From the NCBI GenBank assembly GCA_947579665.1, contig OX388341.1:3782001-3846000 (forward strand): 64,000 nucleotides of DNA, in the 5' to 3' direction. Source of the stretch: Sympetrum striolatum. Lineage: Eukaryota > Arthropoda > Insecta > Odonata > Libellulidae. Positions within the stretch are counted from its first letter, which is position 1. Each line of letters begins with the position of its first letter. Position numbers and translations under genes: made by a program. The notes under the pieces were generated by a model. It made no database searches, was not told where the DNA came from, and saw only the letters and a program-made list of their open reading frames with translations. Shown here piece after piece: positions 45,001 through 56,519 of this stretch.

Positions 45001-45209
45001 TAAGAAGGTACGCTCAAAAAGTTCCCGCACTCGTTTTTTCCCATTTAATAATGAAACCATTCCTCAAGTACGAGACATAATCCATGCAGACCGTCGCCAA
45101 ACCGTCGCGGATGCTGCTGGTTTGCACCCGATATCTCTGTTGGAAGCTGTCACTTTGCATGACTATAAGCGGATGCACCGCCAGCACTTGATCCCTTAGC
45201 GCTGAGCAG

Positions 45210-46635
45210 GAGGAGGAGAAGATGATGTCTGGCGACGAGGATCTGGATGCTGACCCTTCTGGACAGACGGACCATAGGTGAGGAGACAGCAAAGCACAGA
45301 CCTCACCCTACTGAAGCTGCGACAATCTCCTCCTCTCCGTAGGGGATATCGAGGCAAACGCTGCGCTATTCCGCCGCCCCAGCTAAACAGAAAATGGCAG
45401 ACTGAAATATCGCGCTCAGTGCCATAACCTAACAGCCAATCCAGTCGCTGTGCGAGCAAGTGATTTTCCTGTGTCGTTAAAACAGTTTTTATCTGATTTT
45501 TGACGTCCTATTTCATTGAGATAACTGCGTTTTTATAATGCCTTATTTCTTAATCCTCCAAATTCATGTTTGCTAACTGGTTTTCATAAAAAATCAATAA
45601 ACTGATATAAAAGAATTAATTTATACATAGTTATTTGCTATATAAAGAGACGGTGCAATAAATCCGAGACCATAGCGGATCATCCAGGTAACCGGGGTTA
45701 TTCCGCCACTGTGCAATATTTCATTATAAATATTTTTGAAGAATTTTCTCAATAGTCATGATATCAGTTAAATTCATTCAGATTGAAGACAAATGGATTT
45801 TTGAGTGAGCTTCTCAGTTTTCGTTTTCCATAAAACATATTTGGTAAGCTGTAGAAAATCTAATTCCCTTGAGGTGGCTACCCTGGTCTCTCCTACACGT
45901 GCCAACATTACGTCCACGAGACTTCTCGTCATAGACGCCAAGCGACAAGGAATGATGCACAGCGGGGCCGATTCCGAAAAAGCTGGCCAAAAATCAATAT
46001 GTCTAAATTTTAAATAAATTTAAACAATTATATGTTTTCCTAAGTGAAAGCTCCTCCAGTATTTGACTCTTTTTGGTTTTAGCGACACTAACCGCTCAAA
46101 GTTAGGCAAAAAGGGCGTTCGACGGCCGAGGAAATGTTTCCACACTTTAAGGCCTGAAATGTGCGTCGAAGCTATTGCTGGAACTAATGAGCATTTAAAG
46201 TATATGGCGCTTATATTCTGTAAGGACATCTTTAATTTGTTATTGTACTTTTCGATTACTGAAAATTTTGTGCATTCGTTCGGATCATAGAAATGATCAT
46301 AATGCGTTACTGCGACCATAAATAAGTCTCTGAAAAAGTCAAATGTATGTTAAATAGAAGATTATGATATGTTTTCTTCAGCAAGCGCCATCATCCTAAT
46401 CAGCCATGAGTAATGCCTTCTCACAAGTTGGATACTTGGTTTGGTGTGATTGAACAATCCGAAGAAGATACTAAAACAGGTCTTCATTCTTGGTTGTACA
46501 CAAATTGAATGTTTGAATCAATGCCCTTTCAGCACAGTCATTAACTACTTTCATCTTGCGAACAGCCTGTTTGAGTTCTATGTAATCGGGATCCCACAAA
46601 TTAGTTTCTTTGCTAAGAAATGAAGCAGCCTTTTC
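45210..46635. other. Non-coding stretch
   Basis: No supported gene. CTATATAAAGAGACGG at 45639-45654 is TATA-box-like but has no gene beside it. Frames at 45805-46319 lie on both strands without motifs. From about 46390 on the sequence may be 3' flank of the transposase-like pseudogene. Confidence 0.4.
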
Positions 46636-46639
46636 AATT

Positions 46640-48150
46640 CCTCCTTAATGGAGAATGTCAAAGAGTTCTGCACTTCTCTGCGTCACATATGTTTCCAGAG
46701 GAGTGTCATCTTTAAGTGTTTTACTCTCAACTCTCTTAAGAGCCTTTTGGTGGGCGCTGTAGGTTAGTAACCATTTCAACTTTGGTAGGTCACAGACACG
46801 GTAATCAAAGAGGGCAAGTCCAACCAAATACTCTGAAGAGAACCACAGATGGTGGTGAATAGCTACCAAAGCAGCCTCCTTAACATTGCAGTTGGGATAA
46901 GCTTCAAACACATTTTGTAAAATCGCGTCATTCACGACAGCTTTCTCAGATTTGGGCGCCTCATTCCAATGTCGATGAGAGCTACAAACAAGCGTGCTTC
47001 AGTGATTCCTTTTTTTCCTCCAGCTGTAAGGTTGAACTGATCACTAAATAAGTCAATTTTAAGGGAATAAATAGCCTTTGCCATCCAGCGTGCTTTGTGC
47101 AAACTGCCTGGTGCTCGGAATTTCGCTTTGGATCCATTAGGACTTTGACCACCAAGAAAAGAAGAAAGAAAAGAAGAAAGAAAAGGTGTAACACAACTGT
47201 AAAAGCTCGAGGTAATCATCTCGAAGCTGCTTTGACTTCCTCTAAAATAGCAGCATAATATCCCATCATTTCTCCTCTTAACATTTTGATTTCATTGGAA
47301 TCATACAGATCATCACTGCCTTCAGAATATATTTCCATGTCGATACGAGGCCAGTTTTGCTGGAAAAGCTTAAATATATTTCGACATCCTCACTGACTCT
47401 AAATGCTGTGGCAAAAACAGAAGACAGCATGATTTCAAGTACATGGTGCCCGCCTGGAATCCACTCAAGACTACTTCCTAAACTCTCCTCGAGAATAGTA
47501 CATGAACCTCTCTTCAGGCCTGTACTGGCAGCTCTTGTGTCAAATACTAGAGCCCGCACATTTTGTCTGAGATTCCAATAATCCAGGGTATTAAGGCAAG
47601 CAGTTGCTTGTACTTGGCCAGTTCCACGGACGATCATAGGGACCCCCTTCACAGAGAAGTATTGAAACTCTTTCAACCTTTTCCGTGCCCCCTAAAATAT
47701 CAGTCAGCAATTTTCCATCTCAGCGAAGAAATAGCGGATCTTCAGGTTGGCACGTCGATTCTTCAATATCTGATGCAGACTCACGTGCCTTCATGTGGTT
47801 ACACCTAATTGTGCTGCGAGACGCTGATACCTGAACGTCACACTGCATGCCTCAGAAACTGCGCTGACGACAAACGTAGTTTTATGGTCCGATAAATTTA
47901 TTCGGCCATGTGATGGTGTGAGGGTCCTTTTCTTTCTTACGGATCTTCGTAGAGTAGCAGGGGTAGTGCTCGTCCAAGGTAACGACGATCAGATTCTTCA
48001 GAAGCACTACTTGCGGTCTCTTCATGAACTGTTGATGTACTCGAGGTGACACATTCACTGATTTTTTGCATTTCAATAATAGAAAGTTCAATGGAATATT
48101 TTCTCAGCAAACACTGGAACGTACTGCTATCTATTCTCGTCTATTTACAG
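46640..48150 (-). pseudogene. Broken transposase-like gene (arthropod/hydra repeat family)
   Basis: On the minus strand, in order, are a Ser/Thr/Glu-rich N-terminal stretch (SECVTSSTSTVHEETASSAS, near 48060), KTTFVVSAVSEAC (near 47875), SRSTIRCNHMKARESASDIE (near 47800), WDGKLL-like RXDGKLLTDIL (near 47715), the core VRALVFDTRAASTGLKRGSC (near 47540), WIPGGHHVLEIMLSSVF (near 47460), AKFRAPGSLHKARWMAKAIY followed by SLKIDLFSDQFNLTAGGKKG (47125-47015), and FSSEYLVGLALFDYRVCDLP with a terminal ETYVTQRSAELFDIL (46845-46650). I recall this order from a large unnamed family of predicted proteins repeated in arthropods and cnidarians; the FDT..A.TG and HH..E words look like an RNase H-fold transposase core. 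Segments lie in all three phases, with stops, so the gene is dead. Its class is not certain. Confidence 0.75.
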
Positions 48151-48228
48151 TGCATTATCATAGTCCAGTGATATTCTAACAGGAACATGTAAATGGCAAA
48201 CATTTAGAAGCGATTACTAAAAAAATAC

Positions 48229-48570
48229 TTATTTCTTCAAAACGATCAAATCGTAGGGAGCCTTAAACATCATCCTATTGATCCCAATTTCGGCATGGTA
48301 TTTCAGTTTACTTAGTGGAACAAGGGCATCAATGTGGAGATGAACATTTTTGGCTTTTATTTTTTTCCTGCAATTTTGTATGCACCCCCTACTGTGCACG
48401 TCTAGATAGGCGTTGAAAGCAGTATTGGAAGGAATGGTGAGAGGAAATACGGGGGAAGATGTTTGTTGGTTTGTGAGAGAGGGGTTATTAGTAGTGATAA
48501 ATTGCGATTGCATTGAGACAGATGGCCCGGCAAACTGCCACAAATCAATTCTTGAATTGTTTGTACTCAT
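48229..48570 (-). CDS. Hypothetical 113-residue frame upstream of the pseudogene
   Basis: An uninterrupted minus-strand frame starting with ATG at 48570 (MSTNNSRIDLWQFAG ...). The first half is rich in Ser, Thr, Asn and Gln; the second half is basic (RKKIKAKNVHLHIDALVPL). It lies directly before the transposase-like pseudogene in the same orientation and might be its N-terminal portion or a separate exon. No motif supports a function, and it may be fortuitous. Confidence 0.2.
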   Translation of the reverse strand: MSTNNSRIDLWQFAGPSVSMQSQFITTNNPSLTNQQTSSPVFPLTIPSNTAFNAYLDVHSRGCIQNCRKKIKAKNVHLHIDALVPLSKLKYHAEIGINRMMFKAPYDLIVLKK

Positions 48571-48599
48571 AATGTGTTGTGTGGATAATAATACATACC

Positions 48600-50440
48600 T
48601 CTGTGTTCTATGTACCTTTCGGTATATAAATGTGCCTTGCTACTCCCATCTTAATGCTATATACATCGTTCCTTGATAACTTTCTCCAGCCTTATATGAT
48701 CTAACATCTTTTGATTATAAAATTCCAAGTGAAAACTCTCCGAAGATTCTAAGATAGGTACAGTTTTGTGATAGTGAAGAGTATACCACATTTTATCATA
48801 TATGTATCTTAATATCACACGTTTCTTTTACACAAACTCCCTTTGCTTGTTGATGAAAAATATTATTTAAACATTTTGTTTGGCATAAGAGAAGAGCACC
48901 TTTCCTTTTGTCGCAGCACTGCGCTGTACTACGTTAAACAGCTTAGCTGAAGAATTAGCGAATGATTACCTGTTCACTCTATCAGCTGCCCTTATGTGGA
49001 CTTAAATTAAAAGAAAGATGACTCATTGGACGTATTGTTGCTAAGGTTCTCGTATGCTACTTAGCTAATCCTCGTGGATTAATCTAGATACTAAATTGTT
49101 AACTTTTTAGTGCAATTTTCGGAAGAAAATATCAATTAAAGGTGCACTTTGATGCCGTTCATATTTAATGTACAGCTTCGTTACTTTTTACCAACCACCG
49201 CTATTACCCTTTAAAAATGTTTGCAAAGTAAATTAAAATTGACAAAATTCATCATTTTTTCATTTTCGTGATCGCCTTATCATTTATTTACGTATTCGCA
49301 TTATATCCCATGTACCAACTGTACTAGTAATCATATTCTTAATTTACTGTTTGTAAGTTTCACAACCGACTCATTAATTCGATATTTGAATAAAGGGTTT
49401 TCTTATACGCAAATATTTTGGTAAATTTGCCCATTCAGTTTTAAACATGCAGGGTTAAGCATTTCTCTACTGCGTTTCAAAGATGCTGGATTTATCTCGA
49501 AAGGGGAGACCCTTTTTCATTCGTTCACCTCCGACTTGGTCCTCTCCATCCAATCCACTCGGAGGGCGTATCGGATCGCAGGACTGCGTTAAGGGAATCG
49601 ATAGGGCACAAAGGTTAAGCGGACCAACGCCCGATCGAATCTACTGCGCAAATGGAACCAATGGGAGACGCTCTCATACAACTTTTATAAAAAAGACGAT
49701 CCTAAATAAAACAGATGGATTCTTTTTATCCCTTGTTCTATTCCACGATCGCATGAGCTGTTGTTGGGTACCAATCTTCTATCTCACAGTTTAGCTATTA
49801 CTCCGTTATAAATACGTTTCTCTCTTCTGCAGACTTTTGTGCCATGTCTCCGATTAACATCCCTTCTTCTTCGAGTAGCCCTATTAACAGAGTGGAATCG
49901 TGTATTACCGTTAAAAAGGTTAGAAGCCCAGGAGATCTTCAAATATCAATAATGTGAGCCCATTCTATGACAAACAAAAAAATAATACACCAAAGAAGAT
50001 GTATTTACACTATACCACGATGCCATAACTGTGGTATGGAATAAATGTATCATCATAAGTGTATTTTCTCTGCGTTCATCTTTTCTTCTCGCTTAATCTT
50101 TTCAACAAAGTTTCCTGAAGAGTTCTCTCTTGTTTTGCTCTACGAATTATTTTCCTTCGTTTGTTAGTTACTACGCTAAATTTATTTTCACAATTCTTTC
50201 TAAAATCTTGATAGGTATTGCTAATATTGCTTCAAACTTAACAAAGATGGTGGTTACAGGGGAATTCTTCGAAAGATAAATTCTTCGAAAATAATACCAA
50301 GGTAAATATTCCACATGCGGTGCATACGCAACCTCCAAGGAGGTTCGTAGTTTAAATGATTCAACTCCGAATCAGTGCCTTCAATAAAAATTTTGGATAA
50401 CTCAAGATTCATTAGAATGGTTTACTTTCGGAAAATTAAT
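48600..50440. other. Non-coding stretch
   Basis: No supported gene. The interval 49490-49670 is GC-richer and holds part of a motif-free 103-codon plus-strand frame (49483-49794); it could be conserved non-coding DNA. Confidence 0.45.
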
Positions 50441-50458
50441 CACTTGAAGAATTAATCG

Positions 50459-50563
50459 AAAGAGGAATCCGCCTTGATAATGGCTGTAGACGAGGTTAAG
50501 GAAGGAAAACCTTTAAGAAAGGTTTCTGCGAAATTCGGTTTCAATTTAAGACTCCTGCTAATC
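50459..50563 (+). pseudogene. Pogo-type helix-turn-helix (psq) fragment
   Basis: The plus strand reads KEESALIMAVDEVKEGKPLR then KVSAKFGFNLRLL. This fits the pipsqueak-type helix-turn-helix at the N-terminus of pogo/Tigger transposases (pattern A...V..G...LR.AA.KFG.....L), which binds the transposon ends. No start codon or downstream DDE domain follows, so only a relic remains. Its position about 4.7 kb from the deleted pogo element at 54610-55965 does not prove a link. Confidence 0.55.
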
Positions 50564-50569
50564 ACAACG

Positions 50570-52420
50570 ATATTTTTGAATGGCCTAATTAAAATAAACT
50601 TAGATTTCATATTTTTTGAAGTAAACATTTCTCTTTACCCTGTTTAAAGTCGCCTAGGTTACGGGAAAGGTGACATCGCTGTTAAAAAATCGATTGAATT
50701 CAAATTTGTTATGATTAGATCCAAGTGAAAGAATAAAGCTGAAAATTCAGTCAATGAACGAGTACGAGCAAATGAGTACAACAACTGAAAAAAGAAAAAA
50801 CATAATTTTTGAAAAACTGTGTCAACCTGCTCCGGTTTCCCCGATTCTGTGCGAAATTTAGTTCGTAAAGTATAATAATTTGGGGGTTAATACATACATA
50901 CAAAGGCAAGATATCAATCAAGATTATCCTTATAACTATTCCTGTCAGCGTCAAAATCGATGGAAATGTATGCAGCATATCTCATCATACGTACCCGACA
51001 CGAGTGTTGGTATGAAACGTATTTCAGTAATTAAATTTGTACATTTTTTACTGAATATCGCTGTTCTTGATTTAGTTCCAAATTTATTATAAGGGTTCAG
51101 ATTTGTTAGAAGTCTTTTTTCTGTTGACTTTGAAAACACGAGTAACTATAATGGCAAGTACTGACGATGTTGTACTTCCATCGAATTCTTGTGCTACGGA
51201 TTGTGTGTTCGCTCGGAGGCGATCCAAGGGAACGTATGCCTGACCGTACGCAGACAATTAGTGAAGCTAACGTTAGATCAGGTGTTCAGCGGGGATAAGC
51301 CATAAACACCTTCAATTGTCTGACACCCTTTAGTTTTCAAGGAAAATCAAATCACATCACGTAAATATCCCTTAAAACCGATCCAAATCACGTTCTGTAA
51401 GATTCTTCTTTGTCGTCCGAAATTTATTTACGGATATTTTACTTCTTTAGAGTTCGATTTCGTTGCTCATCTTAGATAATATCCCATTATATTAAGCGAG
51501 CAAACTTTGTGTGCTTGTAATTCGCACCTATCTCACAAACGGATCTAACGATTTTTTTAAAATCTGAATGCGAGAGCTTTTTGATGCCTGGAAGCAATTG
51601 AGCGCAACATACGCTGCGTTAAGGGACCCCTTTGATTCTTATGTCAACCATGGCTTCAGTCGTCAGCGGAACTGGTTGTTTATAACTGCGTATACTATCC
51701 TGCCAAGGCAAGTGCTTTATCGCAAATTTATCGCAAAACAATATCGCTCTTAAGATCCTCCATATTGTAGATAATAAGAATAATAATTTATCTATCTCAA
51801 ACAGGTTTGTCAAATCAATTACATGTGATATAATATAAATAATAAGCAAGCATAGGAGAATAAAACAATGACAGGTAAAATGAACATACAACATAATTTG
51901 GAAATAGACAAGCATAGACAAAAATCATTAATAAGATGCAGTAGAATGCAATTTATACTTCAAGGAACGGAGTGAGTAATTGAAAATATCAATACAATTG
52001 TTCCTTTTCATGATTTCAATCGTGTCCCCGAAAGGTGACCTTCTCAATGTTGACATTTATCTTATGGAGAAGAGCGACGCAATCGATGCATTCCTAAGAA
52101 ATCAAATATCGGCAACTTCTCGTCCTCAGAGGAAATCTCCGGCATAATTGTCCAAACTAAACTTAGAAATATTTTCTTCCCATCAAAAGCATTTCATGAA
52201 TCTTCTCGATTTATGAAGAACGGTGGGGATTTCAAATAATGCAATTTGTATTCGAGGGCGGACGATGGTCAATAATGAAATCTATGTTAATTTTACGTTT
52301 TCGTTCTTTCAGTAGGAAACAGAATATTAGAGTACAAGTTATTAGTACTTAATGAATATCGAACTATGTTCGTGTTGCGCACTAAATCTTAATCAGGGTT
52401 TTTAATAAGGAAAGGGTTGA
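50570..52420. other. Non-coding stretch
   Basis: No supported gene, tRNA-like box or long inverted repeat. Confidence 0.5.
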
Positions 52421-52425
52421 GGAAA

Positions 52426-52990
52426 CTTTGCACATAAGGACGTGCACCCAGGAAAATTCGGCGACTTTTTTCCATTTTTAAGTCTCATTAAGTTCATTCT
52501 TCAAACGGTTGTAAAGGGTAATGTTAAACACTCCCGTGTTACACACAGATTTCATCACTTATAAAACCCTTAGAAACTGGGCCAGGAATCGGACGAAACC
52601 ACACTTCCCCATGCTGACCAAGTCCCCAAAACGGCTCGTCCTGGCCTAGATGGTTAAAGCAGCAGATAGAGGAAGGTCCCGGGTTCGATTCCCAGCCCCT
52701 CCAGACGTTTTGCAAGTCCGTTTTTGCAAGTGTTTTATAAGGTGATGAAATCCATGTCTAACATGGGAGTGTGTAACATTATCCCTTAGGTTAAATCGGT
52801 GCTAATTCCCAAATGATAAAAATGAATTACCAGCGTCTGCCGAGTGGGCCTGTGCGTGCGTATGACCCAGTGGAAAGGAACATTTGCTCCAGTAACGGAG
52901 TCGATTCCACTTCTTCGAGATATTGAAAAGGAGTCGTCCGAAGAAAGAACTTAATGAGACTTAAAAATGGAAAAAGTAGCCGAATTGAAT
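52426..52990. mobile_element. Pair of SINE S2 sequences in inverted orientation
   Basis: The right member has a tRNA-like head: A-box TGGCCTAGATGGTTAAAGC at 52642-52660 and B-box CCCGGGTTCGATTCCC at 52678-52693, with the expected spacing. Its body (TTATAAGGTGATGAAATCCA, GGGAGTGTGTAACATTATCC) is the complement of 52520-52575, and its end (GAACTTAATGAGACTTAAAA ATGGAAAAAGTAGCCG near 52948-52980) is the complement of 52464-52510. The left arm is about 110 bases and the right about 260, because the right copy has extra sequence. A single foldback element or two inverted SINEs both fit; the A-box and B-box favour SINEs. Confidence 0.65.
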
Positions 52991-53029
52991 CGAGTCCGCT
53001 AACGCCGGAGTTGAAAAATTCGATTCACT

Positions 53030-53240
53030 CGCTGAGAATAAAAGACAATCGTCTACCGCACGCGCGCGAAATGCTAAGCGAAAGAGATAATGGCTCGTCT
53101 GAGGGCCTTAAATGAAATCCGACGCCGCATTTGCATTTATATGAGGGAACGATGGCATTTGCAGACTTGCGAACGAGTGATTGTCTAATGAACCGATGCA
53201 TACAGCGATGCATCTTCCAATTCGTAAAACTTCTCAGGTA
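53030..53240. promoter_or_regulatory. Candidate non-coding regulatory island
   Basis: GC-richer than the flanks, with a POU octamer-type word ATTTGCAT (53128-53136) and paired GATGCAT words near 53194 and 53208. Its minus-strand frame (53025-53243) has no motif. This is a weak, compositional call. Confidence 0.2.
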
Positions 53241-53249
53241 CACTTTCTT

Positions 53250-54340
53250 TTATTCTGATAACATCGCCTTTTCAGCTTCTAAACTTTCTTTTTCTTAGTC
53301 TTTTGAACCATCCTTTGAATATATTTGCTTCGTTTATTTGCGATACTCCTCAAATCACTTCTGCCGTACACAAGCAACATCGCACCTTCCAGCTTCATTT
53401 ATCGCAACCCTGTGGTTCCTCTTTTAAGTTGCATTTCTTTATTTACCCTTTGATCTCAGACGTTGCTATTAAGAAAGTTTATGCATATTGGCATTAAAAT
53501 ATGAATTTAATCATAAGTTTCGAGATTTGCACAATGAAGTTATACTCCGTTATGTCATCTTCGATTAATTGCCCAGTTCTATCTGCGCTCAGTTTATTAG
53601 ATATCTCTTTGGGAATGATTTTTGAGCGAATTTGTCGTACATCTTTATCGTAATAGAGATTGAAACACTTCTCTATTCATAATGCAAGGTGTTCTTTCCC
53701 ATGTGCTACCTTAGGTATTTTTTGTGAACCTACGAATATTTCCCTCTTTTTGCTTTTCATCCTATGCCTAAAATCTTCTTGTTGAAATATTCAACAAAAT
53801 AGGGATAAGAGGAAACTTGTATGTATGAATTTCGTCCTACAATGAGGTTGTATATTATAAAGCATGAGGCTGGAGGAGGAATATGGTAAAGATCTCCAAA
53901 TGTCAAATAAAGTTAAACTTTGTGATTAAATATTCAATTTTATGCCAATCAATGTCCTTCTGCATGGGTTTATTCTCGATTGGAGTAATCAGGTTGTATT
54001 TTATTATCACGTCCTTTGCTACTCGCCCGTTTATTCTTCAGCACCTCACTCTCTTTTTCCAGGTCTCTTCCTTTATTTACACTCTTTAGTATATAAGCAG
54101 TCCTAACAAATCTCGAAGAATGCCTTTAATCCACATTTATTTATAAACAGGTAAAATGCCTCGTCAAAATTATGGAAATTTAATTACATTTTAAAATATT
54201 TCTTCTGAACATATCTGATCGTTCAAAACCAAAATGCGTGAATTGAAGGTCAACAAAAAGATATATATTTTCATTTATAACATTAACTAGATATCATTCG
54301 CAAATGGGTTTGAATGGAATGTCAAATTAAACTACGAATA
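53250..54340. other. AT-rich non-coding stretch
   Basis: No supported gene or repeat. Confidence 0.5.
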
Positions 54341-54349
54341 CATCACCAG

Positions 54350-54520
54350 AACAAAAGGAAAAAAGATTCGTAGTTTTCCTTACTAAAGTTTTCATTTCCC
54401 GACCGATTTTGAGACCATCTTAAGGTATGGATTTACTCCTTACCTGAAGATGTTCTCTGTGTCGGTCGGGAAATAAAAACTTTAGGTAGGAAAATTACGA
54501 ACTATTTTCTCTTGTTGTAG
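54350..54520. repeat. MITE-like hairpin, about 170 bp
   Basis: The left arm (ATTCGTAGTTTTCCTTACTA, AAGTTTTCATTTCCCGACCG, ACCATCTTAAGGTA; 54367-54427) is matched by the complement of the right arm (54440-54503, with TACCTGAAGATGTTCTCTGT, GTCGGTCGGGAAATAAAAAC). The arms extend to ACAAAAGGAAAAAAG on the left and its near complement on the right. The arms have diverged by around 20 percent, so it is older than the hairpin at 551-700. Confidence 0.75.
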
Positions 54521-54609
54521 TAAAAATGTCATTCCACGAGTAAGTATGACCCGAGATGATTGAATTTATGCTAATACATCGTATTCAAAAAGGTACATCT
54601 CCTTAAAGG

Positions 54610-55965
54610 GGAGACTAGGGTAAAGAGGCCATTAGCCAGTACTTGCTGGAAACTACGGCAATTTGGTGGGAAAGGTTTTGAACTCAGTTGTAGGAAAGCT
54701 AATTAGTGCTGTGTTAAAGTGCCAGTGATCATTTTGCCGAATTGTTTGAATTAAAATCCTAATTCTTCCATCATTGATCTATGGTGTTTAGTTTTATTCT
54801 CATTATTTTGTCATAAATTCCTGATATAATATTTAAATTAAAATAGCTGAAAACTCTGATTAATTGCCTTTAAAATAATATAGTTTATGATGAATAAGAA
54901 AGTTCTCCATAGAAGGTCGTTGTGATATGCTGAAATGTCGTGTAACAGGGAAAAGTGGAAAGGAACATAATGGGGCAAAGTGCCTCCGTTCCCTGCCCAA
55001 GTTGAATTCTTAGATATTTTAATTTATTATATTAACTGCTGAACTTTATTTTAGTTCTATATATTTAGAGAAACTAATTTAGGTACCTAATGTTTAAAAG
55101 CAGGTTTTAATTTTTTTTAATGTGACAATTATAATAAGAAATTTAAAAAATCAACAAGAAAAGGAAGCAAACAATTTCTAGGCAAATACAGTCGAGTTTG
55201 TAGTGAAGCTCAGGAAAAAGAATCCGTTGACCATCTCTAGGCGTTAGATCAGCGTTTCTATGGTGCGTCAGTAAAAGCCCTACTCCGCTTAGCCTTCCTG
55301 CTTGCGGAAGAGAACAATTGACCTCATAGATTTGACAAGGAAAAACTGATGGCTATGACTGGATAACAGGTCTAATCGGAGTCAACGAAAAGCAGAATCA
55401 AGTTCATTAGTCCAGGGTTTTAAAAACCTAACGTCGATGGGTTTTCGAAATCTTGAAAGATGTCCAAGATATTGTAACATCAAGTCCCTTCAAAGTAGAA
55501 CTTGTGGATGAAAAAGCTAAAAAGGAACAAAAATAAGAAGGAAAAAAGGAGAGTAAGATAATAAAAAGTCTCCAGGTGAAAAAAAAAAACAGAAAGAATG
55601 AAAACACAAACTGAAACTGGACGAAAATTGCTTGCAGAAAATTTTTAATCAGATGAAGATATCGATGCCGAATGTTTTAATTGTAACGAGATGTTCTGGT
55701 CGTCACAAATGGGCTCATGAATCGTGTGCTGGATGCGAAGAAGATGATGAAGATTTTGTTTGTGAGCATCGCAAAAAAATTTCTAAAACAAAATACTGAT
55801 TCTTTTTGAAATAACATATTATTTCATATTCATCTATTGTTGAATTTGACATTAAAAATTGATTTTGATTAGATAATAATACAAATATAGTTTGATATTT
55901 AATGTAACCGTGTTTATCATCTCAAGATTTTTTCCCTGGCCACTTTACCCGCTCAGTGGGGCGAA
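54610..55965 (+). mobile_element. Internally deleted pogo/Tigger-like DNA transposon
   Basis: Terminal repeats are GGGTAAAGAGGCC at 54618-54630 and its near complement GGCCACTTTACCC at 55938-55950 (one mismatch). Between them, on the plus strand, a pogo transposase relic is seen: SEAQEKESVDHL-ALDQRFYG (55205-55265), LLRLAFLLAEENN then PHRFDKEKLMAM (55280-55360), the tail TSSPFKVELVDEKAKKEQK (55480-55535), and a C-terminal Zn-finger-like ECFNCNEMF ... RHKWAHESCAGCEEDDEDFV (55690-55765). The DDE catalytic core that should sit between residues about 150 and 400 is absent, so the copy is non-autonomous. In-frame stops (for example after LAEENN) confirm decay. Pogo elements normally insert at TA; I could not fix the flanking TA. 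Confidence 0.75.
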
Positions 55966-55969
55966 GTGG

Positions 55970-56515
55970 TCACTTCACAACAGTTGGGAAAAAAGAAAAT
56001 TGCGAGTGTATCTTTCAAGATATTGTTGATATATTGATTTTACAGCTTTAGGACTCTACTTATAGATGCTTTCGATAGAAGCTCCCACAATTGATCCTTC
56101 GTATAGTAATGTATGTGTAGAGAAAAAATGTAATTTTTCAATTCTCTTTTTTTTATCAAGGCATTGTTATTTTTGTATTTGTATGTTAACTCCTCAGATC
56201 TGCAGCTCCAGCTTTATATCTGCAGTAACCTTTTGATTTGTGTTAATTTTGAGGCATTTTTCTTTCGACTAACACGTCATATTTATTGCTTAAAATCTTC
56301 TATTAGCAATAAATGCTGCGACCTCGTCCTCTCACTCGTTCCCTCTCTGATCATACTTAAGATCGTGACATCTATGATTACTTCGTAATGTTACATTCTT
56401 CCTTTTTTCAAGCAATCATCACAGTCACACTTTCTTTTGTTCCATTCAAGTACGGCGTCATTGCGGAATTGTATCTTGACAGCAATTCCTCGTCCTCGAG
56501 GAATAAACACAGATC
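55970..56515. other. AT-rich non-coding stretch
   Basis: No supported gene; it lies between the pogo element and the GC-rich island and could hold a promoter upstream of it. Confidence 0.45.
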
Positions 56516-56519
56516 GAAT

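Noticed and set aside
44768..45199. 143-codon plus-strand frame
   Set aside because: It runs through a 46-bp-arm hairpin, so it cannot be a conserved host protein; only its last part resembles a mariner helix-turn-helix.
45639..45654. TATA-box-like CTATATAAAGAG
   Set aside because: AT-rich DNA yields such words often, and no coding sequence follows.
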